The translations under genes and the position numbers were made by a program. The notes beneath the pieces are model-generated. The model made no database searches. It saw nothing but the letters and a program-made list of their open reading frames with translations, and was not told where the DNA came from. This document shows, piece by piece, positions 1 through 5,623 of a stretch of DNA of 5,677 nt. Each line of letters opens with the position of its first letter. Within the stretch, counting starts at the first letter, position 1. This DNA is from CAZWZG01 sp964638245 (lineage in GTDB: Bacteria > Pseudomonadota > Alphaproteobacteria > Rhodobacterales > Rhodobacteraceae): positions 1-5,677 of the forward strand of contig CAZWZG010000178.1 of the NCBI GenBank assembly GCA_964638245.1, in the 5' to 3' direction.

Positions 1-522
1 CAGCTTCAGCATCGCCGTCCCGACCTCGAAGTGGTCGAGTTTCGCGGCAATGTTCAGACGCGACTCAAAAAACTGGATGAAGGGGTCGCGGCGGCGACGT
101 TCCTTGCTATGGCGGGCCTGAAGCGTCTCGGTCTCTTCGACGACCTGCCTGCGACTGCGCTCGCCACTGACGACATGTTGCCAGCCGTCGCGCAAGGCGC
201 GATCGGCATCGAACGGCGCGGGGACGACACGCGCGTTGCAGATATGCTCGCTGCAATCCACGATGGCCCAACGGGTCAGCGTTTGGCGGCAGAGCGTGCT
301 TTTCTGGCCGGCCTCGATGGGTCTTGTGAAACACCAATAGCTGGTTTGGCCGAACTCCGCGACGGCACGCTTCGCTTGCGCGGTGAAATCCTAAAGACGG
401 ACGGCAGTGCCGCGTTTGCGGGGGAAGAGTCTGGCGCAATCGAAGATGGAGCCGAGATGGGTCGCTCTTTGGCGGCACGCCTTTTGTCACAGGCCGGCGA
501 AGGCTTCTTCGACTGGCACTGA
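1..522 (+). CDS. hemC: Porphobilinogen deaminase (hydroxymethylbilane synthase), 3' part
   Basis: This enzyme joins four porphobilinogen units into hydroxymethylbilane in the cytoplasm, an early step of haem, chlorophyll and cobalamin synthesis. The frame is open from base 1, so the gene starts upstream; 173 codons and a TGA at 520-522 are present. Visible family landmarks are RPDLEVVEFRGNVQTRLKKL (about residues 7-26 of the fragment), the L-D-E-G that follows, the QGAIGIE block, and LDGSCETPIAG. The Cys in the last block (codon 325-327) is the residue that carries the covalent dipyrromethane cofactor in this family (Cys242 in E. coli). By that alignment roughly 130-140 N-terminal residues are missing, including the catalytic Asp region. 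The fragment looks intact, with no frameshift. Its stop abuts the stop of the convergent metalloprotease gene, so no terminator lies between them. Confidence 0.96.
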   Translation, partial: QLQHRRPDLEVVEFRGNVQTRLKKLDEGVAAATFLAMAGLKRLGLFDDLPATALATDDMLPAVAQGAIGIERRGDDTRVADMLAAIHDGPTGQRLAAERAFLAGLDGSCETPIAGLAELRDGTLRLRGEILKTDGSAAFAGEESGAIEDGAEMGRSLAARLLSQAGEGFFDWH

Positions 523-525
523 TCA
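520..525. other. Stop-stop junction: palindrome TGATCA holds both convergent stop codons
   Basis: Read on the plus strand, TGA at 520-522 ends hemC. Read on the minus strand, TGA at 525-523 ends the metalloprotease gene. The two stops share the self-complementary hexamer TGATCA, leaving zero intergenic bases. Each transcript must therefore end inside, antisense to, the other gene. I saw no convincing GC hairpin with a T-run on either side. Confidence 0.9.
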
Positions 526-1584
526 GCAGGCGTAAAGCATCTCTTCGGTCTCGGCACACTCCCCGTCGCATCCCGTCGAGCCGCATCCGCAGATATCGCC
601 ATCGGCGATCATAACGGCAGGGATGCCGTCAACGGTCGTGGCAGTGTCTTGGTCTTGGGAATGATCGCCATCGCACGCTTCATCTCCGCACATACACGTG
701 CCATGATCATGCGCATGGTTCGCAAGGTAGGCTTCTTCGTCGATGTATAGCTCGTGTACTTCGGTTAGAAGGACATCATCTTCTGGTGACGTCTCTTCTT
801 CTACTTCATCATCATCGCCGCCGCCGCCCGCGGCAAGCATCGCCACCGCTGCACCGCCGCCCATTCCAAGCACGCCTGCGATAATCGCAACGAGAGCGCC
901 TAGCAGGGCAATGATGGCTCCTCCTCCGCCACCACCGTCATCCTCTTCACCTTCGGGCGCCGGAGAGTTATCACCGGGGTCATCATCGGTTGGAACGAGC
1001 GGTTCAATGTCCGGCACCGGACTTCCACCGCCACCGCCTCCACCACCCGATCCCGTAGCAAGGCCATAGAGCTCTTGCGCTCCATCAATGTCGCCCCAGC
1101 CAAGATCGTCCGCGCTAACAACGGCGTTCATGATCATGTTTGAATTCGTGATATGGTCCAGTCCGATGGTATGGCCGATTTCATGCAGCATAACTGCATG
1201 GAAATTGAGGTCCGTCTCGCCGTAAGGGGCCCAGCCTTCAGTGCTGTCCATATCGATACTGGCGCTACGGATTTCGAAAACGTCGCCGGCCCCGCTGCCC
1301 GACCCGTAATTGATGAAGGCGCGGCCCACAGTATCGCCCGAAAGAGCGGCCATCTCGATGGAGATGTCTGTCTGGGACGCGTTGTTGGTGTATTCGAAGT
1401 CCAGACCAGAGACGTTTTCCCACGCTTGAAATGCATCGTAGGTTGCCTGCTCGAAGTCATCCTGGTCGTACCGAGACGAATTGTAGCTAAGGCCACTGAA
1501 GCTCTCGATCGACCAGTAGACCGTTCCACTGGCTTCACCGAGGGTCGTATTGCCCCACTTGTAACCGTTCAGAACGTAACTCAT
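523..1584 (-). CDS. Matrixin-type (M10) zinc metalloprotease with Gly-rich hydrophobic segment and Cys-rich acidic tail
   Basis: A 353-residue predicted zinc endopeptidase. Residues about 1-175 form the catalytic domain. HEIGHTIGLDH (134-144) matches the metzincin HExxHxxGxxH signature: His134, His138 and His144 bind zinc and Glu135 is catalytic. Met152, eight residues after the third His, fits the Met-turn. After a Gly8 linker (about 180-187) come a Pro/Asp/Glu-rich stretch, Gly6, a 30-residue hydrophobic segment (223-252), Gly4, and an acidic tail. The tail holds all eight cysteines, in two C-x-C-G-x2-[AG]-C-D-G-[DE]-[HC] repeats (297-308, 332-343) and at the last residue. There is no N-terminal signal peptide and only four Lys/Arg (9, 38, 88, 106). 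Low charge of that kind without a signal peptide resembles type I secretion substrates, but no RTX nonapeptides are visible. Substrate is unknown. An AGGG nine bases before the ATG may be a weak ribosome site. The catalytic call is secure; tail function and export route are unknown. Confidence 0.88.
   Translation of the reverse strand: MSYVLNGYKWGNTTLGEASGTVYWSIESFSGLSYNSSRYDQDDFEQATYDAFQAWENVSGLDFEYTNNASQTDISIEMAALSGDTVGRAFINYGSGSGAGDVFEIRSASIDMDSTEGWAPYGETDLNFHAVMLHEIGHTIGLDHITNSNMIMNAVVSADDLGWGDIDGAQELYGLATGSGGGGGGGGSPVPDIEPLVPTDDDPGDNSPAPEGEEDDGGGGGGAIIALLGALVAIIAGVLGMGGGAAVAMLAAGGGGDDDEVEEETSPEDDVLLTEVHELYIDEEAYLANHAHDHGTCMCGDEACDGDHSQDQDTATTVDGIPAVMIADGDICGCGSTGCDGECAETEEMLYAC
556..591 (-). 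repeat. Cys-rich protein repeat, copy 2 (residues 332-343 of the metalloprotease)
   Basis: This encodes CGCGSTGCDGEC, matching copy 1 (CMCGDEACDGDH) at C-x-C-G, the third Cys, and D-G. The two copies start 35 residues apart. By my count only about 17 of 36 bases are identical, so the resemblance is kept at protein level and is not a recent DNA duplication. Copy 2 ends in Cys where copy 1 ends in His, giving 4-Cys and 3-Cys-1-His sets that could bind a metal or form disulfides. Confidence 0.7.
661..696 (-). repeat. Cys-rich protein repeat, copy 1 (residues 297-308 of the metalloprotease)
   Basis: This encodes CMCGDEACDGDH, preceded by a His-rich stretch (His290, 292, 294). The spacing is C-x-C-x4-C-D-G-D-H. 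It resembles the end of the CDGSH iron-sulfur signature (C-x-C-x2-[ST]-x3-P-x-C-D-G-[SAT]-H) but is four residues shorter between the Cys pair and the third Cys and lacks the Pro. Metal binding is therefore only a suggestion. Confidence 0.7.
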
Positions 1585-1698
1585 TCCGCATGCCCTGCGC
1601 CGTTTATCCCTCGTTAACGGTTTTGCCGAGAAATGCGGCCAAAATGTGGTTTGTGAGGCGGATCAGGCGGGCATTTGCCGGAGTGTGGCGGGGGAAGC
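1585..1698. other. Intergenic gap between arylesterase stop and metalloprotease start (minus-strand order)
   Basis: This 114-base gap should carry the metalloprotease promoter and any esterase terminator. It contains an 8-base palindrome CGTTAACG (1612-1619), a CtrA-like box (1602-1617), and an imperfect 10-base direct repeat (1631-1640 and 1642-1651). I found no hairpin with a T-run after the esterase stop; the best pairing (GGC-AAAT-GCC) is too short. No good sigma-70 pair was recognised. Confidence 0.6.
1602..1617 (-). promoter_or_regulatory. Possible CtrA-binding box upstream of the metalloprotease gene
   Basis: On the minus strand the sequence reads TTAA-CGAGGGA-TAAAC, matching 8 of the 9 fixed positions of the alphaproteobacterial CtrA consensus TTAA-N7-TTAAC. 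It lies about 18-33 bases before the metalloprotease ATG, close to where a -10 region would sit, which could mean repression as easily as activation. One mismatch in an AT-poor genome is suggestive, but a chance match is possible. Confidence 0.3.
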
Positions 1699-2379
1699 CT
1701 AGTCAATCGCCGCGACCAGTTCCTCAACACTGGGCCCCATGGCGTCGACAATGCGCAGGACACCTTCGGCGTTCGGGTGGATTCCATCGCCTTGCATGAA
1801 ACGTTGAGCAGCGGCAGGGTCGCCGTCAGCCTGCAGGCCCTCAAAAAAGGTCGGGAAATAGAGCGTTCCGTACTGTTCGGCCAACTCAGGATACATTGAA
1901 TCGAATGCCTGTTTGAAATCGGCCCCGTAATTCCCGGGTGCCGTCATGCCGACAACCAGAACGGACACGCCAGCACCTTCTGCTTTCTGAAGGATCGCCT
2001 CGATGTTTGCACGGCTCAGCGCTGGATCGATCCCGCGCAGCAGATCGTTGCCGCCAAGCGCCACGATCATCGCGTCAACATCAGGCGTCAGGGTCCAATC
2101 GGTCCGCGCCAGACCGCCAGCGGTCGTATCACCGGAAACCCCTGCATTGCGGATCTCGACATCCAGGCCCTGTGCCGTAAGCCATGCTTGCATCTGGGGC
2201 ACAAACCCGTCTTCCTGTTGAAGCCCGTATCCCGCCGTCAGGCTGTCCCCGAGCGCCGCGATCACCATCGAATCCGCCAGCGCGGGGCCAGAGGCGATCA
2301 CAAGAGCGAGTCCAAGCTTGCGGATCCCACTCTTCGCCCCATATCGGAGCCTAAGCCCAAAGGACGTGATGCCCCCCAT
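1699..2379 (-). CDS. tesA: Periplasmic SGNH/GDSL arylesterase (TesA-type lysophospholipase/thioesterase)
   Basis: A 226-residue serine hydrolase that cleaves acyl esters or thioesters, probably in the periplasm. The ATG at 2379-2377 precedes a signal peptide: basic n-region to about Lys22, hydrophobic core, and likely cleavage after Ala35 (GPALA|DS). The mature part is about 191 residues, near the size of mature E. coli TesA. All SGNH blocks are present: GDSL with nucleophile Ser46, Gly80 in NAGVSGDTT, GGND with Asn111, and DGIHPN with Asp198 and His201. The open frame extends 87 codons further upstream, but that part lies antisense inside the ABC ATPase gene and lacks family features, so I reject it. 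No ATG or GTG lies between this ATG and the signal-peptide core. It is divergent from, and overlaps by two bases, the ATPase gene, as tesA and ybbA are divergent in E. coli. Substrate preference cannot be read from sequence. Confidence 0.93.
   Translation of the reverse strand: MGGITSFGLRLRYGAKSGIRKLGLALVIASGPALADSMVIAALGDSLTAGYGLQQEDGFVPQMQAWLTAQGLDVEIRNAGVSGDTTAGGLARTDWTLTPDVDAMIVALGGNDLLRGIDPALSRANIEAILQKAEGAGVSVLVVGMTAPGNYGADFKQAFDSMYPELAEQYGTLYFPTFFEGLQADGDPAAAQRFMQGDGIHPNAEGVLRIVDAMGPSVEELVAAID
2359..2364 (+). promoter_or_regulatory. Candidate ribosome binding site (AAAGGA) for the ABC ATPase gene
   Basis: AAAGGA lies 13 bases before the ATG at 2378 and only 4 bases before an in-frame ATG at 2369. 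Because it is the 5' part of the full Shine-Dalgarno sequence, the longer spacing fits better and favours the 2378 start. The site is inside the esterase signal-peptide coding region on the opposite strand. Confidence 0.4.
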
Positions 2380-2380
2380 G
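2377..2380. other. Start-start junction: CATG holds both divergent start codons
   Basis: Bases 2378-2380 are the plus-strand ATG of the ATPase, and 2379-2377 are the minus-strand ATG of the esterase. They overlap within the self-complementary CATG. If both starts are right, each promoter and ribosome site must lie inside the other gene's first codons. The alternative ATPase start at 2369 would lengthen the overlap to 11 bases. Confidence 0.65.
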
Positions 2381-3073
2381 ACCGACCCGATTTTATCGCT
2401 CAAAGACGTTTCCCTGTCGCTCGACGCCAACGCTGGTCGGGTCGACATACTGCACGATATCTCTTTGGACATCGCGGCGGGCGAAACAGTGGGTATGGTC
2501 GGGCCGTCCGGATCGGGCAAATCATCGCTCCTTATGCTCATGGGCGGGCTCGAGACCGCCACGCGGGGCACCATCACCGCGCTTGGCCATGACCTGACGG
2601 CGATGGACGAGGACGCTTTGGCGCGGGTGCGCAGGGACAATATGGGGGTGGTGTTCCAATCCTTCCACCTTATCCCGACGATGACCGCACTTGAAAACGT
2701 CGCGACGCCGCTGGAACTGGCCGGTGTCGCGGATGCTTTTGAGCGGGCGGAGGCCGAGTTGGCATCTGTCGGGCTGGGCGACCGACTGGGGCATTATCCG
2801 GCACAGATGTCGGGTGGAGAGCAGCAGCGGGTCGCGCTCGCGCGTGCGGCGGCACCGCGTCCCAAGCTGCTTTTGGCGGATGAACCGACCGGAAACCTTG
2901 ATGGCGCCAATGGCGAGGCGATCATGGATCTCTTGTTTTCGCTCCGGGATGCGCACGGGGCGACGTTGGTGCTTGTCACCCACGCGCCCGAACTTGCTGC
3001 GCGAACCGACCGGGTGATCACGCTGCGCGATGGGCGCATTGAAGAAGACGCCGCGCGGGCCGCTGCCGAATGA
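2378..3073 (+). CDS. ybbA: ABC transporter ATP-binding protein, LolD/YbbA (MacB-like) family
   Basis: A 231-residue cytoplasmic ATPase that should dimerise and drive the FtsX-type permease encoded next. All nucleotide-binding motifs are in order: Walker A GPSGSGKS (42-49, Lys48), Q-loop Gln94 in FQSFHLIPTMTALENV, signature SGGEQQR (from 145), Walker B LLLADE (164-169, Glu169 catalytic), D-loop GNLD (172-175), and switch His202. Length and Q-loop context match LolD, YbbA and MacB ATPases, which power mechanical work in the envelope rather than import. The start at 2378 gives MTDPILSLKDV, a normal N-terminus; ATG at 2369 would add three residues, and a TTG at 2318 would add an implausible 20-residue leader antisense to the esterase. 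The stop overlaps the permease ATG (ATGA, 3070-3073), so the two are probably translationally coupled. The YbbA assignment over LolD rests on the esterase neighbour and the single large permease. Confidence 0.93.
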   Translation: MTDPILSLKDVSLSLDANAGRVDILHDISLDIAAGETVGMVGPSGSGKSSLLMLMGGLETATRGTITALGHDLTAMDEDALARVRRDNMGVVFQSFHLIPTMTALENVATPLELAGVADAFERAEAELASVGLGDRLGHYPAQMSGGEQQRVALARAAAPRPKLLLADEPTGNLDGANGEAIMDLLFSLRDAHGATLVLVTHAPELAARTDRVITLRDGRIEEDAARAAAE

Positions 3074-5574
3074 GTGTCGCTTGGCGCATCGCGCTGCGCG
3101 AATTGCGTGGCGGCTTGAACGGGTTCACAACCTTTCTGGCGTGTCTTGCGCTTGGGGTTGCGGCCATTGCAGCCGTGGGCAGCGTTCGCCAAAGCATCTC
3201 GGCTGGCCTGGAACGCGAAGGAGCCTCCCTTCTGGGTGGCGATGCGGCCGTCGCGCTGACCTATCGCTTTGCCGAAGCGGACGAGCGTGAAGGTTTGGAT
3301 GCGCTTGGAACGGTGTCCGAGATCGTGGATTTCCGATCCATGGCGGTTTTCGGGGACGAACGCGGCCTGACGCAGGTCAAAGGAGTGGACGCGTTTTACC
3401 CGCTATACGGCTCTGTTGCACTTGCTCCGGAAATCTCGCTAGCGGACGCTCTTGCAGGGACCGCAAGTTTGCCAGGGGCCGTCATGGACCCGATCCTTGT
3501 GGATCGCCTTGGCATGGCCGTGGGAGACGTTTTTCGACTTGGAAATCAGGAATTCGCCTTGATGGCCCGACTTGAGGCCGAACCAGATGATGCCGGTGAC
3601 AGCTTTGGCCTGGGCCCCCGCATCATCGTTGAGACCGAGGCGCTGAGCGAAAGCGGGCTTCTTGCGCCGGGCACGTTGTTTTCGACGGAATACCGCATTG
3701 CCGCGCCAGAGGCGGATGTGGCTGCGCTGGCGGCCGCCGTCGACGACGCGGTCGAAGGTGGGCGGGTCGAGGATCGGCGCAACGGCGCACCAGGCGTGGC
3801 CGAATTCGTGGATCGACTAGGGGCGTTTCTGGTGCTTGTTGGCCTGGCGGGTCTTGCCGTAGGCGGCGTGGGCGTCTCGGCAGCCGTGCGCGCTTATCTG
3901 GATCAGAAAACCTCGGTCATCGCGACGCTGAAGACCTTAGGCGCGTCGCGCGCCGTTGTTTTCCAGACGTATTTCATCCAAGTCGGCATCTTGGCGGCCA
4001 TCGGGATTGCGGCCGGTTTGGCGCTGGGCGCGGCATTGCCGCTCATCTTCGCGCCATTGATCGAAGCGCGATTGCCAGTGCCTGCGGTATTTCAAGTCCA
4101 TCTGCGTCCCCTCGCAGAAGCAGCGCTTTATGGCGCGTTGGCCGCGGCGCTTTTCACGCTTTGGCCCTTAGGGCGCGCACAGGATATACGTCCCGCCCAG
4201 TTGTTCCGGGATAGCTTTGCCGCCGCGCGTCGCAAAACACCGTTCGGGCTACTGGCCGTTTCCGCACTCGTACTCGCCCTCTTGGTTGGCTCGGCCGCAT
4301 GGTTTTCGGGCATGGCCACGCTGACAGTCTGGGCGGCGGCGGGCACCGTTGCGGCGTTCGCCACCCTTTCCATTGCCGCCCGTGGCATCCGTGCCCTTGC
4401 CGCGCGTCTTGCGCGATCACGCGCTTTGCGGCGGGCGACCACCTTGCGCATGGCGCTGGGCGCTGTGGGGGGGCCGGGGAGTGAGGCGATGCCTGTCGTG
4501 CTGTCGCTTGGGCTTGGCCTGACCGTTCTGGCAGCGGTGGGCCAGATCGACACCAACCTGCGCAGCGCCATCGCGCAGGATTTGCCCGAGGTGGCGCCGT
4601 CTTTCTTCGTGGTCGATATCCAGAACGCTCAGCTTGAGGAGTTCCGCGCACGGATCGAGGCAATCGACACAGTCGAAAGCATCGAAAGCGCGCCAATGCT
4701 GCGCGGCGTCATTACACAGATCAATGGACGGCCCGCCGCGGAAGTCGCGGGCGATCACTGGGTCCTCGGCGAAGATCGCGGCATCACCTATTCAGCTGCT
4801 CAGCCAGACGATACGACCCTGACCGCCGGAACGTGGTGGGGCGAAGACTATTCGGGTCCGCCGCAGGTCAGCTTTGCCGCCGAAGAAGCGATGGAGATGG
4901 GGCTGAGCCTTGGGGACGACCTGACGATCAATGTGCTTGGGCGCGACATCGTGGCTGAGATCACCAGTTTTCGCGAGGTCGACTTTTCGACCGCCGGAAT
5001 TGGCTTCATTCTGTCGATGAACCCCGGCGCGCTGGCCGGAGCGCCGCACACACATATCGCAACCATCTACGCCGCCGAAGCGGGCGAGGGGACGATCCTG
5101 CGCGAGATTGGCACGGCCTATCCCAACATAACTGCCATTGGCGTGCGCGACGCGATCGACCGGATCACTGGTGTCTTAGGGGGGATCGCCGCCGCCATCA
5201 CCTATGGTGCGATGGCAACGCTTGTGACGGGCGTTGTCGTGCTGATCGGGACAGCGGCAGCCGCAGAGCGCGCGCGGGTTTATGAGGCGGCGGTCCTTAA
5301 GACCCTTGGCGCATCGCGGCGGAGCATTCTTGTGAACTTTGCCGCGCGCTCTGCATTGTTCGGACTGGCGGCAGGGATCGTTGCCGTTGGCGCGGGTGGC
5401 CTCGCAGGCTGGGCCGTGTCGACCTTCGTGATGGAAACCGACTTTAGGTTCGAACCGGTCTCAGCCCTGACAATCGTCTTTGGCGGTGTGTTCGCGACCC
5501 TCTTGGCCGGCCTTGCCTTTGCCTGGCGGCCCCTTGCGGCAAAACCGGCGCGGATTCTTCGGGCGAAGGGGTGA
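3070..5574 (+). CDS. ybbP: ABC transporter permease with two FtsX domains (YbbP-like)
   Basis: An 834-residue inner-membrane protein forming the membrane half of the ABC machine. TM1 is about residues 19-41, followed by a large periplasmic domain (about 42-248). The first FtsX core has helices near 250-275 and 300-333 plus one near 350-366. Linking helices follow at about 392-412, 416-437 and 473-491, then a second periplasmic domain (about 492-700). The second FtsX core is at about 702-729, 756-787 and 798-818. That gives about ten membrane segments, like E. coli YbbP (about 800 residues) and unlike the four-helix LolC, LolE or MacB. Each FtsX core has the same octapeptide LKTLGASR (287-294, 743-750) at the expected cytoplasmic ATPase-coupling position, marking an internal duplication. 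The ATG at 3070 overlaps the ATPase stop, with no strong ribosome site of its own, consistent with coupling. A partner role for the divergent esterase is inferred from gene order. No frameshift or truncation is seen. Confidence 0.93.
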   Translation: MSVAWRIALRELRGGLNGFTTFLACLALGVAAIAAVGSVRQSISAGLEREGASLLGGDAAVALTYRFAEADEREGLDALGTVSEIVDFRSMAVFGDERGLTQVKGVDAFYPLYGSVALAPEISLADALAGTASLPGAVMDPILVDRLGMAVGDVFRLGNQEFALMARLEAEPDDAGDSFGLGPRIIVETEALSESGLLAPGTLFSTEYRIAAPEADVAALAAAVDDAVEGGRVEDRRNGAPGVAEFVDRLGAFLVLVGLAGLAVGGVGVSAAVRAYLDQKTSVIATLKTLGASRAVVFQTYFIQVGILAAIGIAAGLALGAALPLIFAPLIEARLPVPAVFQVHLRPLAEAALYGALAAALFTLWPLGRAQDIRPAQLFRDSFAAARRKTPFGLLAVSALVLALLVGSAAWFSGMATLTVWAAAGTVAAFATLSIAARGIRALAARLARSRALRRATTLRMALGAVGGPGSEAMPVVLSLGLGLTVLAAVGQIDTNLRSAIAQDLPEVAPSFFVVDIQNAQLEEFRARIEAIDTVESIESAPMLRGVITQINGRPAAEVAGDHWVLGEDRGITYSAAQPDDTTLTAGTWWGEDYSGPPQVSFAAEEAMEMGLSLGDDLTINVLGRDIVAEITSFREVDFSTAGIGFILSMNPGALAGAPHTHIATIYAAEAGEGTILREIGTAYPNITAIGVRDAIDRITGVLGGIAAAITYGAMATLVTGVVVLIGTAAAAERARVYEAAVLKTLGASRRSILVNFAARSALFGLAAGIVAVGAGGLAGWAVSTFVMETDFRFEPVSALTIVFGGVFATLLAGLAFAWRPLAAKPARILRAKG

Positions 5575-5582
5575 CAATCCTC

Positions 5583-5610
5583 TTGACGAGGCGGCGCGCG
5601 GGGCTTACCC
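5583..5610 (+). promoter_or_regulatory. Candidate promoter of the CAU tRNA gene
   Basis: TTGACG (5583-5588, preceded by C as in the alphaproteobacterial CTTGAC -35) is followed after 16 bases by TTACCC (5605-5610) as a weak -10. Initiation would fall near 5617, a few bases before the mature tRNA 5' end at 5624, which suits a short tRNA leader. The -10 match is poor, but the location and -35 are good. Confidence 0.45.
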
Positions 5611-5616
5611 ACGCGC
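5594..5616 (+). terminator. GC-rich hairpin after the ABC operon, possible weak terminator
   Basis: GCGCG (5594-5598) pairs with CGCGC (5612-5616). After one C-A mismatch, GGG (5600-5602) pairs with CCC (5608-5610) around the loop GCTTA. The stem is strong, but what follows is TCGG and only three T residues (5621-5623), so termination would be weak at best. It overlaps the proposed -10 of the tRNA promoter. Confidence 0.3.
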
Positions 5617-5623
5617 TCGGTTT

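Noticed and set aside
595..609. Hairpin ATCGCC-ATC-GGCGAT as a hemC terminator
   Set aside because: The stem is only six base pairs, lies about 70 bases after the hemC stop, has no T-run, and is explained by coding sequence on the other strand.
829..936. GlyGly-CTERM, PEP-CTERM or LPxTG-like sorting signal in the metalloprotease
   Set aside because: Those signals sit at the extreme C-terminus and end in basic residues; here 101 acidic residues follow and there is no Lys or Arg.
1024..1049. Triplet-repeat (microsatellite) tract encoding Gly8
   Set aside because: The Gly codons are a mixture of GGT, GGA and GGC, so there is no uniform DNA repeat prone to slippage.
743..1617. Plus-strand open frames opposite the metalloprotease (743-1069 and 1153-1617)
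   Set aside because: They are low-complexity Ser/Pro-rich or composition-driven shadows of the Gly/Asp-rich minus-strand gene, with no recognisable domain.
1585..1698. Sigma-70 promoter TTGGCC / GTTAAC for the metalloprotease
   Set aside because: Both hexamers match the consensus poorly, about half the positions each, with an 18-base spacer; not better than chance.
2318..2377. TTG start for the ATPase, adding 20 residues
   Set aside because: The leader is antisense to the esterase signal peptide and is not typical of LolD/YbbA ATPases; the ATG at 2378 gives the normal N-terminus.
2380..2640. N-terminal extension of the esterase frame by 87 codons on the minus strand
   Set aside because: It runs antisense through the ATPase start and Walker A region, has no family resemblance, and would bury the clear signal peptide inside the protein.
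4128..4758. Several minus-strand open frames inside the permease gene
   Set aside because: They are Arg/Ala/Pro-rich shadow frames of a GC-rich gene; the plus-strand frame has clear FtsX features throughout.
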